Positions 1 through 8,510 are shown, counted from the first letter of the stretch. The stretch is 64,000 nt of DNA from CAYHXN01 sp964373675 (GCA_964373675.1 CAYJVO010000001.1:10826-74825); one strand, 5' to 3'. Notes: generated by a model from the letters alone, not told the origin. Translations and numbers: made by a program.

Positions 1-96
1 GGTATTTTCAAAACCAATTTTATATCCAAAGTAATAACTGAATCCGATTCCAAGCGTAAAAACCGCGATTAACAAGAAAAGAACTTTTGTTTTCAT
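1..96 (-). CDS. Partial membrane-anchored or secreted protein (N-terminus only)
   Basis: An ATG at 96 (minus) opens a frame that runs off the left edge of the window. The 32 visible residues start MKTKVLFLLIAVFTLGIGF and continue SYYFGYKIGF, which is a short basic start followed by one hydrophobic segment, as in a signal anchor or signal peptide. Nothing of the mature domain is visible, so no function can be given. It lies downstream of dnaX on the same strand. Confidence 0.55.
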   Translation of the reverse strand, partial: MKTKVLFLLIAVFTLGIGFSYYFGYKIGFENT

Positions 97-111
97 AATA
101 TATTTATGACC

Positions 112-174
112 CTATTCTTTCAAATTTTCAATAATCGCCACTTCCAGCGGCCCAATCGCCCTTCGACGCGGCTC
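112..174 (-). pseudogene. Duplicated remnant of a dnaX 3' end
   Basis: Directly after the dnaX stop, in another frame, the minus strand encodes PEPRRRAIGPLEVAIIENL followed by KE and a stop. The authentic DnaX end is VVPLEIAIIENLQQS, so about 12 codons are clearly homologous. The two copies are separated by a GC-rich word (plus strand 162-177) that also occurs inside lysS and murC. This looks like a tandem duplication of the gene end around an inserted repeat. It is unlikely to be translated independently. Confidence 0.6.
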
Positions 175-1282
175 AGGACTGTTGTAAGTTTTCTATGATG
201 GCAATTTCCAAAGGTACAACAGCAAACGGGCTGTAGCGCATTTCGCTGTAAGCCCGGATTAAAGATTTTAGCAAGTTAATATGTTTTGGAACATTGATCT
301 GTCGGCTGTGTTCTTTTAATTGCTCCAGCTCTTTTTGAGTGAATTCTTTTTTAAAAAGATTCTCCAGCGCCGGATCAAATTTCAAACTTAAAGTACGCCG
401 CAGGTAGTGAATTAATTCTTTGTTTAAATCAACAAGGTTGTATCCGCCCTCATTGATTTTTGCCAAATACTCTAAAGCGCCATTGAGGTTGCTTTTCAAA
501 CAAAAATCAGCCAATTTTGCGGTTCGGGTAAATCCCACTTGCCCTAAAATTTTTTCTACTGTTTCGGTATCTACCGCGGTTTCCAAAGAAGCGAGCTGAT
601 CCAACAGCGATTCGGCGTCCCGCAAGCTGCCCTCGGCAGCGGCAGCGATTAGCTCAATTGCGTCTTCAGTAATCCTCAATTTTTCCACCGACGCTATTTT
701 CCGAAGTTTACCGACAATCTGATCAATCGCCAGTTTATGAAAGTGGAATCGTTGGGTGCGTGAAACAATAGTCGGTAAAACTTTTTCGTATTCGGTGGTG
801 GCTAAAACAAAGACTACGTGAGCCGGCGGCTCTTCCAAAGTTTTTAACAACGCGTTAAAAGCGTCTTTAGTAAGCATATGAGTTTCGTCAATGATAAAAA
901 CTTTATGCGGATAGGAAGTGGGGGAGAGTCTGGAGCTTTCTTTTAAATTTCGGATTTCATCTATACCGCGATTAGAAGCAGCATCAATTTCAATCACATC
1001 CAGCGCCTGACCAGTGTCTATATCTGCGCAGGGCTGACAGTTGTTGCAAGGTTCTCCATTAAGGCGAAATTTTTCATTTTTCTGCCGCAGAGCACAGTTA
1101 GCAAGTTTGGCAACGAGGCGAGCAGCAGTAGTTTTGCCAGTGCCGCGCGGCCCGTAAAATAAATAAGCATGCGCCAGTTTATTTTGTTTGGCGGCATTTT
1201 TAAGAACAGTTACTATGTGATCTTGGCCAAGGAGGTCTTCTAAAAGTTTCGGCCGATATTTGCGGTAAATCGCTAAAGCCAT
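173..1282 (-). CDS. dnaX: DNA polymerase III subunit gamma/tau
   Basis: This is the clamp-loader ATPase of the replisome. The 369-residue protein has the Walker A motif GPRGTGKTT near residue 45, a zinc-binding cysteine cluster (C, then CNNCQPC) near residues 64-84, Walker B IIDETH near residue 130, and the sensor region SRTQRF, where most homologues have SRCQRF. It covers only the ATPase and collar domains; the tau extension that binds DnaB and Pol III alpha is absent, as expected for a minimal gamma-like form. I start at ATG 1282 rather than the GTG one codon earlier, because a consensus promoter ends 8 nt before this ATG. A duplicated scrap of its own 3' end follows the stop. Confidence 0.95.
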   Translation of the reverse strand: MALAIYRKYRPKLLEDLLGQDHIVTVLKNAAKQNKLAHAYLFYGPRGTGKTTAARLVAKLANCALRQKNEKFRLNGEPCNNCQPCADIDTGQALDVIEIDAASNRGIDEIRNLKESSRLSPTSYPHKVFIIDETHMLTKDAFNALLKTLEEPPAHVVFVLATTEYEKVLPTIVSRTQRFHFHKLAIDQIVGKLRKIASVEKLRITEDAIELIAAAAEGSLRDAESLLDQLASLETAVDTETVEKILGQVGFTRTAKLADFCLKSNLNGALEYLAKINEGGYNLVDLNKELIHYLRRTLSLKFDPALENLFKKEFTQKELEQLKEHSRQINVPKHINLLKSLIRAYSEMRYSPFAVVPLEIAIIENLQQS

Positions 1283-1290
1283 CACTTGAA

Positions 1291-1319
1291 ATTATAAACG
1301 ACTCTTGATGGTATCTCAA
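1291..1319 (-). promoter_or_regulatory. dnaX promoter, predicted leaderless
   Basis: On the minus strand, TTGAGA (1319-1314), a 17-nt spacer and TATAAT (1296-1291) give a near-consensus sigma-70-type promoter. The -10 box ends 8 nt before the dnaX ATG, so the transcript should begin at or next to the start codon. Confidence 0.65.
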
Positions 1320-1348
1320 ACCTTATTCCTTAATCTTGCCCTTCCTTT

Positions 1349-1354
1349 TATAAT
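1349..1354 (+). promoter_or_regulatory. -10 box TATAAT for the DUF4015 gene
   Basis: TATAAT ends 6 nt before the GTG start at 1361. No convincing -35 box is visible. This is one of the leaderless-type start regions in the window. Confidence 0.45.
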
Positions 1355-1360
1355 AAAAAG

Positions 1361-2548
1361 GTGAGGATCGGATACGTTATAATTTTTACTTCATTAATTC
1401 TGATTTTGGCAGGCCTTTTTTTATTTTTAGGCAAACCAACCGTATTTAAGATTACGGCTGAGTTTCAAAATAGCATCGGTACCAATCTGGATATTGAATC
1501 TCAAAAACCGCTAGCCAATCCGCCAGCAATTATCAAAGCCATCTATGCCACTAATTGGTCGGCCGGCAGCCCCAAGAAGCTGAATTATCTTATTAACCTT
1601 ATCAAAGAAACGGAACTAAATGCCATAGTTATTGATGTTAAAGATTTTTCCGGCTATGTGGGCTACAACACGCATTTGGAACTACCACAAAAATACAAGG
1701 CCGTGGAACTTCGCATCCCTCAGCTTAATAAACTGGTAAAGCGTCTTCATGATGAAAATATTTATGTTATTGGCCGCATCTCGGTTTTTCAGGACCAGCG
1801 TTTGGCGCTGGCGCGGCCAGATCTCGCGCTGCACAGCAGTTCCACCGGCGCAGTTTGGAAAGACAATAAAGGTTTGATGTGGCTAGACACCGCCTCCAAA
1901 GAAGTTTGGGATTACAATATTGCTATTGCTAGAGAAATTTTGGATCGGGGGTTTGATGAAGTAAACTTTGACTATGTACGATTTGCCTCTGACGGCAATT
2001 TGAATGACATTAAACACCCATTTTGGGATGAGAAGACTTTAAAAACGCTGGTGGTCCGAAATTTATTTAAATATATGCGTGAACAGCTGCCGAGCGCTAA
2101 GCTTTCCGCCGACCTTTTTGGTTTGGTAACGGTAAACACTGACGGTTTAGGAATCGGTCAGCATTTGGAATACGCCCTGCCTTACTTTGATGCCATTGCC
2201 CCAATGGTCTATCCATCGCACTATTTTAAGGGATTTATTGGATACGAAAATCCAGCGGAGTACCCGTATCAAATCGTGAAATATTCCTTGGATACGGCGG
2301 CTGCCAGAATTAAAAATTATAAATTAAGAATTAAGAATGAGGTAGGGACAACTACGCCAATCAAAATTGCCAAGCTTCGGCCGTTCCTTCAGGATTTTGA
2401 TCTAGGCGCCGATTATAACGAACAAAAAATCCGCGCTCAAATCCAGGCAGTCTATGACACGGCCAGTTCTTCACCGGAACTCTTTGACGGCTGGATGCTG
2501 TGGAACGCATCAAATATGTACACGAACGATGCATTGTCGCCAGAATGA
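1361..2548 (+). CDS. DUF4015 putative glycoside hydrolase, membrane-anchored
   Basis: The 395-residue protein starts with a hydrophobic anchor (residues 4-24) followed by an extracytoplasmic domain. It resembles the DUF4015 (GH13-like TIM-barrel) family: AIYATNWSAGSP, then NAIVIDVKDFSGYVGY, then GFDEVNFDYVRFASDG, and IAPMVYPSHY near the end. DUF4015 proteins are predicted to act on cell-surface polysaccharide; the substrate is unknown. The start is GTG, close behind a TATAAT box. Bases 2309-2336 are four 7-nt words (ATTAAAA, ATTATAA, ATTAAGA twice) read in frame as a basic stretch in the C-terminal half, a likely repeat insertion. Confidence 0.8.
   Translation: MRIGYVIIFTSLILILAGLFLFLGKPTVFKITAEFQNSIGTNLDIESQKPLANPPAIIKAIYATNWSAGSPKKLNYLINLIKETELNAIVIDVKDFSGYVGYNTHLELPQKYKAVELRIPQLNKLVKRLHDENIYVIGRISVFQDQRLALARPDLALHSSSTGAVWKDNKGLMWLDTASKEVWDYNIAIAREILDRGFDEVNFDYVRFASDGNLNDIKHPFWDEKTLKTLVVRNLFKYMREQLPSAKLSADLFGLVTVNTDGLGIGQHLEYALPYFDAIAPMVYPSHYFKGFIGYENPAEYPYQIVKYSLDTAAARIKNYKLRIKNEVGTTTPIKIAKLRPFLQDFDLGADYNEQKIRAQIQAVYDTASSSPELFDGWMLWNASNMYTNDALSPE
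2309..2336 (+). repeat. Heptanucleotide array inside the DUF4015 gene
   Basis: Four consecutive 7-nt units, ATTAAAA, ATTATAA, ATTAAGA and ATTAAGA, lie in frame within the coding sequence. Confidence 0.7.
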
Positions 2549-2564
2549 ATAGACTACGAAAATA

Positions 2565-2645
2565 GGCTACGAAATACGAAAAAGTACGAAATTTATTAAG
2601 TTTTATGCTTTTCGTATATTCGTAAAAATTTCGTATTTCGTAGCC
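2565..2645. repeat. Family A palindrome, copy 1 (upstream of scpA)
   Basis: Arms GGCTACGAAATACGAA and its perfect complement TTCGTATTTCGTAGCC enclose an AT-rich centre with further TTCGTA/TACGAA words. The element ends 8 nt before the scpA ATG. Related copies precede gltX, rplF, rpsC, rplB, rpsJ and rpsG at nearly the same distance. Confidence 0.85.
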
Positions 2646-2653
2646 AACTTATT

Positions 2654-3364
2654 ATGGATTACGAAGTTAAACTTGAACAATTTTCCGGGCCGCTGGATAA
2701 ACTGCTCCAATTGATTGAGGAGCGTCATTTAGACATTACCCACATCAGTTTGGCAGAGGTAACCGCCGATTTTTTAAATTATGTTAAAAAACTCGGAGCA
2801 ACCGCCGAGCCAAAAATTTTAGCCGATTTTCTGGTAGTGGCGGCTCATTTGGTTTTGATAAAATCAAAAACTCTTCTTCCTTCACTGGAACTAACTGAAG
2901 AAGAAAAAACTGACATCAAAGATTTGGAGAGTCGCCTTAAGCTTTATCAGGAATTCAAACGAGCCGGCGAAGCAATAAGAAAACTTTGGTTAAAGAACAG
3001 CCGTTCGTTCGGTCGGCCGCTGTTTATGAACTTGGGAGACGAATCATTTTTTTATCCGCCTAAAAAATTGACTACTCAAGATTTAATAAACAGTCTTCGC
3101 AAAATACTTTCCGCTTTGCAGGATCTGGTTCCAAAAATAGCAAAAATTAAAGAAACAGTCATCAGTATTGAAAGCAAAATCCGGCATCTTCTCGCTCGCT
3201 TCCAGGAGACAGCTGAACACAGCTTTAAAAAAATTGCCGAAAAAGGATCGCGTAAAGAGATAATTGTGATTTTCTTGGCAGTCCTGCATTTATTAAAAGA
3301 TCGTTTGATTCAAGCAGAGCAAGAAAAACAATTTGGGGATATAATATTAAAAAAATCTAAATGA
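2654..3364 (+). CDS. scpA: Segregation and condensation protein A
   Basis: ScpA is the kleisin subunit that bridges SMC heads in bacterial condensin. The 236-residue protein opens with the family signature VKLEQFSGPLDKLLQLIEE, followed by DITHISLAEVTADFLNYV, and ends in a winged-helix-type region. Length is normal. The stop overlaps the scpB start by 4 bp (ATGA), so the two are translationally coupled, the usual arrangement. A family A palindrome lies just upstream in place of a recognisable Shine-Dalgarno sequence. Confidence 0.93.
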   Translation: MDYEVKLEQFSGPLDKLLQLIEERHLDITHISLAEVTADFLNYVKKLGATAEPKILADFLVVAAHLVLIKSKTLLPSLELTEEEKTDIKDLESRLKLYQEFKRAGEAIRKLWLKNSRSFGRPLFMNLGDESFFYPPKKLTTQDLINSLRKILSALQDLVPKIAKIKETVISIESKIRHLLARFQETAEHSFKKIAEKGSRKEIIVIFLAVLHLLKDRLIQAEQEKQFGDIILKKSK

Positions 3365-3948
3365 AAGAACTAATTGTTAAAATTGAAGCTCTACTATTCA
3401 TCTACGGTGAGCCAATGCCTTTTAAAAAAATTGCCAAGACTTTAGGCATCTCAGAATCCGAAGCTAAAGAAGCCGTGGATCAGCTTGCTGAAAAATTAAA
3501 GAATCGGGAAAGCGGATTGTGGCTGGTGAGCGATTTGGAGAAAGTTCAGCTTGTTACCAAGCCAGAATTTTCTGACTTACTTGAACAAATGATTAAAGAA
3601 GAGCTTAAGGAGGAACTTTCGTCGGCTTCTCTGGAAGCGCTCTCTATTATTGCTTACTCCGCCCCGGTTTCCCGGGCGGAACTGGATTACATCCGAGGCG
3701 TCAATTCCAGCTTTATTTTGCGCAGCTTGCTGCTTCGGGGGCTGGTAGAAAGAGAGATGGATCCTAAAGGAGGCAATGCTTTTGTCTATCGCCCCAGCCT
3801 GGACTTGCTTAAATACCTTGGTGTCTCTAGATCAGGAGACTTGCCGGAGTTCTCCAAATTTTCCCAGCTGATAGCAGCCGTCCGTCAAACTGACGAAAAA
3901 CCGGCGGAAGTACCGATTCAACCCGATGCTCAAAACCCAACACCTTAG
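3361..3948 (+). CDS. scpB: Segregation and condensation protein B
   Basis: ScpB binds ScpA as a dimer and completes the SMC-ScpAB complex for chromosome segregation. The 195-residue sequence has two predicted winged helices: LLFIYGEPMPFKKIAKTLGI at the N-terminus and the characteristic EALSIIAYSAPVSRAELDYI followed by IRGVNSS in the middle. It overlaps scpA by 4 bp, and its 3' end overlaps the next gene by 23 bp. Confidence 0.93.
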   Translation: MKELIVKIEALLFIYGEPMPFKKIAKTLGISESEAKEAVDQLAEKLKNRESGLWLVSDLEKVQLVTKPEFSDLLEQMIKEELKEELSSASLEALSIIAYSAPVSRAELDYIRGVNSSFILRSLLLRGLVEREMDPKGGNAFVYRPSLDLLKYLGVSRSGDLPEFSKFSQLIAAVRQTDEKPAEVPIQPDAQNPTP

Positions 3949-4813
3949 CTTAATTTTTACCGGATTGATTTTTCTTTTAGTTCTGTTTGGCAACATAAAT
4001 TACGGCGCTCGTGAATCCGAATGGCCGACTTTACAAGAGTCGGTTAATTCCACTGCCTTGAGTGAAAGCGCGCAGGTCATTCCAGGACCCTTTCCGCAGT
4101 TGATTGCTGTTCCGCCGACAGTTTCCGCAGAAGCGGTTTTAGTTCTAGAAGTAAAATCCGGCAAAAAATTGCTAGACAAAAATTCTTACAAACAATGGCC
4201 GATCGCGTCTCTAACTAAATTAATGACGGCGGTAATCGCTTTAGAAAAAATCGGTCCTGACAAAATCATCGTTATTGACGAGCGGGCCGTTTCCGCCGAG
4301 GGAATTGCCGGCGGATGGCAGATAGGAAATCGGGCTTCAGTTCAAGAATTAATTGAAACTATGATGCTAGTTTCCAGTAATGATGCGGCAATGGCGCTTG
4401 CCAATTTTTATGGCTATGAGGTTTTTGTAAATGCTATGCGCGAAAAGGCCAATGCGCTGGGAATGAAAAATATGACCTTTGCCGATCCGATGGGATTATC
4501 ATTGTTAAACCAGTCGTCATTGGAAGATATGGCTAAACTCGCGGTTTATGTCTATGAAACCCATTCGGAGATTTTAGCTTGGAGCCGCCAGCCAGAAATT
4601 GAAATTTTAGACAGAAAATTGTTAAATATAAATAAGTTTGCCAACCGGCCGGATTGGCTTGGTGGCAAGACCGGTTTTATTGACGAGTCCGGCGGAAATT
4701 TAATATCTTTTTTTGAATACAACAATCAACCCATTCTTATAATTATTTTCGGAGCTCAAGACCGTTTCGTTGAAACCGAAGTAATATATAATTGGGTAAA
4801 AAGCTTTTTATGA
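3926..4813 (+). CDS. D-alanyl-D-alanine carboxypeptidase (peptidase S11)
   Basis: This serine carboxypeptidase trims the terminal D-Ala from peptidoglycan stem peptides outside the membrane. The 295-residue protein has an N-terminal hydrophobic segment (residues 7-21) and the three active-site motifs in order: SLTK (serine nucleophile and lysine), SSN and KTG (in GGKTGF). It lacks the C-terminal beta-rich domain of PBP5, so it is a minimal DacA/DacF-like enzyme. It overlaps scpB upstream and mraY downstream, so it belongs to one operon with them. Confidence 0.9.
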   Translation: MLKTQHLSLIFTGLIFLLVLFGNINYGARESEWPTLQESVNSTALSESAQVIPGPFPQLIAVPPTVSAEAVLVLEVKSGKKLLDKNSYKQWPIASLTKLMTAVIALEKIGPDKIIVIDERAVSAEGIAGGWQIGNRASVQELIETMMLVSSNDAAMALANFYGYEVFVNAMREKANALGMKNMTFADPMGLSLLNQSSLEDMAKLAVYVYETHSEILAWSRQPEIEILDRKLLNINKFANRPDWLGGKTGFIDESGGNLISFFEYNNQPILIIIFGAQDRFVETEVIYNWVKSFL

Positions 4814-5835
4814 TTGCCCTCCAAGCTATTCGCATTTTGGCTTTTTCCGTTGTCGCTTTCTTGACGGCGATGTTTTTAACGTCTTTTATCATCCGGATTC
4901 TTTATAAATTTCATTTTTATAAACAGATTAGAACAAAAGAACAAACGCCTATATATTCCAAACTTCACGAAAAAAAATCCGGCACACCCACTATGGGCGG
5001 CGCGATCATCTGGCTTACGGTTTTGGGTTTGGCGCTGGTCTCCGCGCTGATTGGTAACTATTTTAATTTTGTGGACCGCGCTCAAACTTATTTGCCGATC
5101 GCCGCCATGTTTATTGCCGCCATTTTAGGGCTTACTGATGACCTGCTGGGGGTTTTAAAAATCGGGCCTCACGGCGGCGGATTGAGGGTGAGTCAAAAAC
5201 TGGTTGTTTATCTCTTGATTGCGCTGATCGGCGCTCTTTGGTTCTACTACCGTTTAGACTGGAATGTCTTGAATATTCCTTTTGTCGGTAATGTGGAAAT
5301 CGGCTGGCTCTATGTTCCTTTTTTTGTATTTATAATCGTTGCCAGCGCGTTTTCCGCAAATGAAACCGATGGCTTGGACGGTTTGTTGGGCGGAGTAATG
5401 CTTTTTGCATTCATTGCCCTGACCGTCGTGGCTTTTGTGCTTGGCCGCTATCATCTGGCAGTTTTTGGCGGCGTCACTGCGGGAGCGCTGCTCGCATTTC
5501 TGTGGAACAACATTTATCCGGCGCGATTTTTTATGGGAGATACCGGGTCAATGTCTTTAGGAATAACTATGGGAGTTATTGCCATGCTCACTAACACGAC
5601 CCTTTTACTTCCCTTCTTCGCTTCTATTCTAGTGATTGAATCTCTATCGGTAATAATCCAAGTTGCCAGCAAAAAACTTCGCAATGGCAAAAAAGTGTTC
5701 TTGTCCGCGCCGATTCATCACCATTTTGAAGCTATTGGCTGGCCGGAAACCAAAGTTACTATGAGGTTTTGGATTATTTCGGCAGTCTTCAGCGCCTTAG
5801 GTTTAGTGATTTTCTTTTTGGACAGATACCTATAG
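4810..5835 (+). CDS. mraY: Phospho-N-acetylmuramoyl-pentapeptide-transferase
   Basis: MraY moves phospho-MurNAc-pentapeptide from UDP to undecaprenyl phosphate, forming lipid I on the inner face of the membrane. About ten membrane segments are visible. Family motifs are KSGTPTMGG, DDLLGV, the active-site ETDGLDGL and the histidine cluster APIHHHFE. I place the start at ATG 4810, which overlaps the upstream stop as ATGA; the TTG six codons earlier is less likely. Length is about 341 residues, normal for the family. Confidence 0.94.
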   Translation: MIALQAIRILAFSVVAFLTAMFLTSFIIRILYKFHFYKQIRTKEQTPIYSKLHEKKSGTPTMGGAIIWLTVLGLALVSALIGNYFNFVDRAQTYLPIAAMFIAAILGLTDDLLGVLKIGPHGGGLRVSQKLVVYLLIALIGALWFYYRLDWNVLNIPFVGNVEIGWLYVPFFVFIIVASAFSANETDGLDGLLGGVMLFAFIALTVVAFVLGRYHLAVFGGVTAGALLAFLWNNIYPARFFMGDTGSMSLGITMGVIAMLTNTTLLLPFFASILVIESLSVIIQVASKKLRNGKKVFLSAPIHHHFEAIGWPETKVTMRFWIISAVFSALGLVIFFLDRYL

Positions 5836-5857
5836 GTTCAAAGTTAAATGACGGTGT

Positions 5858-5863
5858 TATAAT
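5858..5863 (+). promoter_or_regulatory. Extended -10 box for the amidohydrolase gene
   Basis: TGTTATAAT is an extended -10 (TGn plus TATAAT) ending 6 nt before ATG 5870, predicting a leaderless transcript. Confidence 0.5.
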
Positions 5864-5869
5864 TGAATT

Positions 5870-7363
5870 ATGGTACTGCTTAAAGGCGTCCAAGTAGTTG
5901 ACGGTTCCGGGAGACCGCCGTTTAAAGCCGAGGTTTTGTTAAAAGACGACAAAATCTCCGCCATTGGAAATTTCCCAAACAAAAAAGCCGACCTTATTCT
6001 AGATGGCCTTGGCAGTTATTTAATGCCGGGATTTATTGATATCAATACCGATTCTGACCACTATCTTTCTCTTTTTACCAATCCGGCCCAAAAAGATTTT
6101 ATTGCCCAAGGTGTCACTACTATTATCGGCGGCCAGTGCGGATCTTCGTTGGCGCCCTTACTTTACGGCACTCTGGAATCAATCCGCAAATGGACCGACA
6201 CCAATTTAATAAATGTTAATTGGCACACCGTGGACGAATTCTTTAGAGTTTTAGCCCGCATTAAACTCGGCGTTAATTTCGGCACTTTAGTTGGTCATTC
6301 CACTATCCGCCGCGCTTTGATTGGTGAAGATCTGCGCCGCCTCACAGCGCAAGAAACAGTGATTTTTAAAAAACTGCTGATGGACGCACTGACTGAAGGA
6401 GCGCTGGGTCTTTCTAGTGGATTAAGTTACGCGCATTCACGCAACACTCCTTACGAAGAATTGAAAGAATTAGCAGATGTCGTGGCGAAACACAACGCCG
6501 TGTACACCACTCATTTAAGAAGCGAAAGAGAGGGGCTGACGGCGGCGGTTAATGAAACTTTAAAGTTGGCTCACGAAACCGGCGCCACAACTATCATCAG
6601 CCATTTTCGTCCCCACATTGGATTTGAAACAGATTTTGAAGAAGCTCTGCAAATGATTAATGAAACCTCGGAGCACACACCGATTTATTTTGATGTTTAT
6701 CCTTTTGACACCAGCATTATGCCAATCTATACCCTTTTGCCGCTCTGGGCGCAAAATGGCGGTTTGGAAGTAATGAGATCAAATATTGAAACACCGACGA
6801 TTCGGGAAAAAATTCTTAAAGAACTGCCACCGCTTAAAAAAGATGACTTGGTAGTGGCTCAAGCTTTTAATGCACCTTATCTGGTAGGAAAAACTTTAGG
6901 AATGGTTTCGGAAAATCAAAATCTCAATCTTAATGAAGCGCTGCTGAAAATAATGTCCGCCACCGATCTGCGCGCCTTAGTTTTTTATAAAAATCTTAAC
7001 CTTGACTTGATTGTCAAAAGTTTAGAGAGCGGGAAATCGTTAATTGCTTCTAACGCCGCCAGTCTTCCGGAAAACGCACAGACGGTGAAGCACGAACGAT
7101 TTGTCAATACTTTCCCAAAATATCTGAGTATGGCCGCTCAAAAAGAAGTGAGATTGATAGAAGAAGCGGTTAAAAAAATAACCTCCCAGCCAGCCAGCAT
7201 CTTTAATATTAAAAATCGGGGATTAGTTAAGGAAGGTTATTTTGCTGATTTGGTTCTTTGGAAAAACAATAAAATTCAAGCAACTTTTGTCAATGGCCAG
7301 TTGGTTTACGATGAAGGAAAGTTTTTAGACGCATACGCGGGAACAATCGTTAAAAGCCACTAG
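5870..7363 (+). CDS. D-aminoacylase-like amidohydrolase (N-acyl-D-amino-acid deacylase family)
   Basis: The 497-residue protein aligns by eye along its length with D-aminoacylases: a small beta domain (VVDGSGRPPFKAEVLLKDDK), then the TIM barrel, then the closing beta strand. Zinc-ligand positions equivalent to Cys96, His220 and His250 of the Alcaligenes enzyme appear kept (QCG, TTHLRS, ISHF). However, the N-terminal HxH motif, normally GFIDVHTHDD, reads GFIDINTDSD, and the late catalytic Asp region reads ASNAAS. It may use one metal, act on another bond, or be inactive. Its place among peptidoglycan genes suggests D-amino-acid or muropeptide substrates; this is inference. Confidence 0.8.
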   Translation: MVLLKGVQVVDGSGRPPFKAEVLLKDDKISAIGNFPNKKADLILDGLGSYLMPGFIDINTDSDHYLSLFTNPAQKDFIAQGVTTIIGGQCGSSLAPLLYGTLESIRKWTDTNLINVNWHTVDEFFRVLARIKLGVNFGTLVGHSTIRRALIGEDLRRLTAQETVIFKKLLMDALTEGALGLSSGLSYAHSRNTPYEELKELADVVAKHNAVYTTHLRSEREGLTAAVNETLKLAHETGATTIISHFRPHIGFETDFEEALQMINETSEHTPIYFDVYPFDTSIMPIYTLLPLWAQNGGLEVMRSNIETPTIREKILKELPPLKKDDLVVAQAFNAPYLVGKTLGMVSENQNLNLNEALLKIMSATDLRALVFYKNLNLDLIVKSLESGKSLIASNAASLPENAQTVKHERFVNTFPKYLSMAAQKEVRLIEEAVKKITSQPASIFNIKNRGLVKEGYFADLVLWKNNKIQATFVNGQLVYDEGKFLDAYAGTIVKSH

Positions 7364-7408
7364 AGGTTAGAGACTAGTAGCTAGGGACTATTCCCTAGTG
7401 GCTAAAAA
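7360..7408 (+). repeat. Heptanucleotide array upstream of ftsW/rodA
   Basis: Seven consecutive 7-nt units fill the gap: CTAGAGG, TTAGAGA, CTAGTAG, CTAGGGA, CTATTCC, CTAGTGG and CTAAAAA. The last ends 2 nt before the ATG at 7411. Units 4-6 contain a CTAGGGA/TCCCTAG hairpin. Confidence 0.8.
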
Positions 7409-7410
7409 TA

Positions 7411-8502
7411 ATGAAACGCTACGGCTCTCCAGATTACGTCATTATTACAATCATCGGCCTGCTGGTAATTTTCGGTCTGGTAATGCTGGCCAGCGCTTCT
7501 TCTAATTTAGGACAAAGCCGATTCAACGATACTTATTACTATCTCAAGCATCAAGTACTGTACGGCCTCAGTTTGGGATTAGTAGGATTTGTTTTAGCAT
7601 CTAAGATTTATTACCGCTGGTACCAAAAGACGGCTTTTTTGATGGTGCTAATCAGCATCGGTTTGTTAGTATTAGTCTTTTCACCTTTAGGAATAGGCGT
7701 CAGCAATGCCGACCGGTGGCTTAAATTAGGACCGATTACTTTTCAGCCAGCCGAACTTTTAAAAATAACTTTCATTTTATATTTGACCGCTTGGTTAAGT
7801 AAAGATCAAAGCCGATCACAAAGCTTCACTAAGGGATTTCTGCCGCTTTTGTTAGTAACGGCGATTATTAGCGGATTACTGCTGAAGCAGCCGACCACCA
7901 GCATGGCAGTATTGTTGCTGGCGACGGCTTTTATTATTTATTACGCTAGCGGAGCTAAGCTGGCTTATCTGGCTGGTCTAACGCTTGCCGGCATCATAGC
8001 CGTTTCACTGGTAATCTTTACTACCCCTTACCGGTTCAATCGGATTATGAATTTTTTAAATCCGGAGGCTAACCCTCTGGCCGGCGGGTATCATTTAACT
8101 CAAGCGTTGATCACTATTGGCTCCGGAGAATGGTTAGGTGTGGGTTACGGCCAGTCAACTACAAAAATAAAATATCTACCCGAACCGGTGGGCGATTCTA
8201 TCTTTGCTGTCATTGCCGAAGAATTAGGATTTATCGGTTCATTATTTCTTATTACGTTATTCACGGTGCTGATTCTGCGGATTTTTATGCTAGCCAGAAA
8301 AACTTCTGATCGCTTTGCTAAGCTTACACTTATCGGTTTTAGTTCTCTGATTGCTATTCAAGTTTTTATGAACATAGGCGCCATCTCCGGACTAATACCG
8401 CTCACTGGCGTGCCCCTTCCTTTTATCAGCTATGGCGGCACGGCTTTAGCGGTTTTTATGACCATGAGCGGAATAATCGTCAATATCTCAAAATATTCTT
8501 AA
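7411..8502 (+). CDS. FtsW/RodA/SpoVE family peptidoglycan polymerase
   Basis: SEDS-family glycosyltransferases polymerise lipid II into glycan strands together with a class B PBP. The 363-residue protein has about ten membrane segments and SEDS landmarks: DRWLKLGPITFQPAELLKI, KQPTTSMAVLL, QALITIGSGEWLGVGYGQS, EELGF and PLTGVPLPFISYGG. Position between mraY and murG favours FtsW, but FtsW and RodA cannot be separated safely from sequence alone. Confidence 0.93.
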   Translation: MKRYGSPDYVIITIIGLLVIFGLVMLASASSNLGQSRFNDTYYYLKHQVLYGLSLGLVGFVLASKIYYRWYQKTAFLMVLISIGLLVLVFSPLGIGVSNADRWLKLGPITFQPAELLKITFILYLTAWLSKDQSRSQSFTKGFLPLLLVTAIISGLLLKQPTTSMAVLLLATAFIIYYASGAKLAYLAGLTLAGIIAVSLVIFTTPYRFNRIMNFLNPEANPLAGGYHLTQALITIGSGEWLGVGYGQSTTKIKYLPEPVGDSIFAVIAEELGFIGSLFLITLFTVLILRIFMLARKTSDRFAKLTLIGFSSLIAIQVFMNIGAISGLIPLTGVPLPFISYGGTALAVFMTMSGIIVNISKYS

Positions 8503-8510
8503 TTCCTTGA

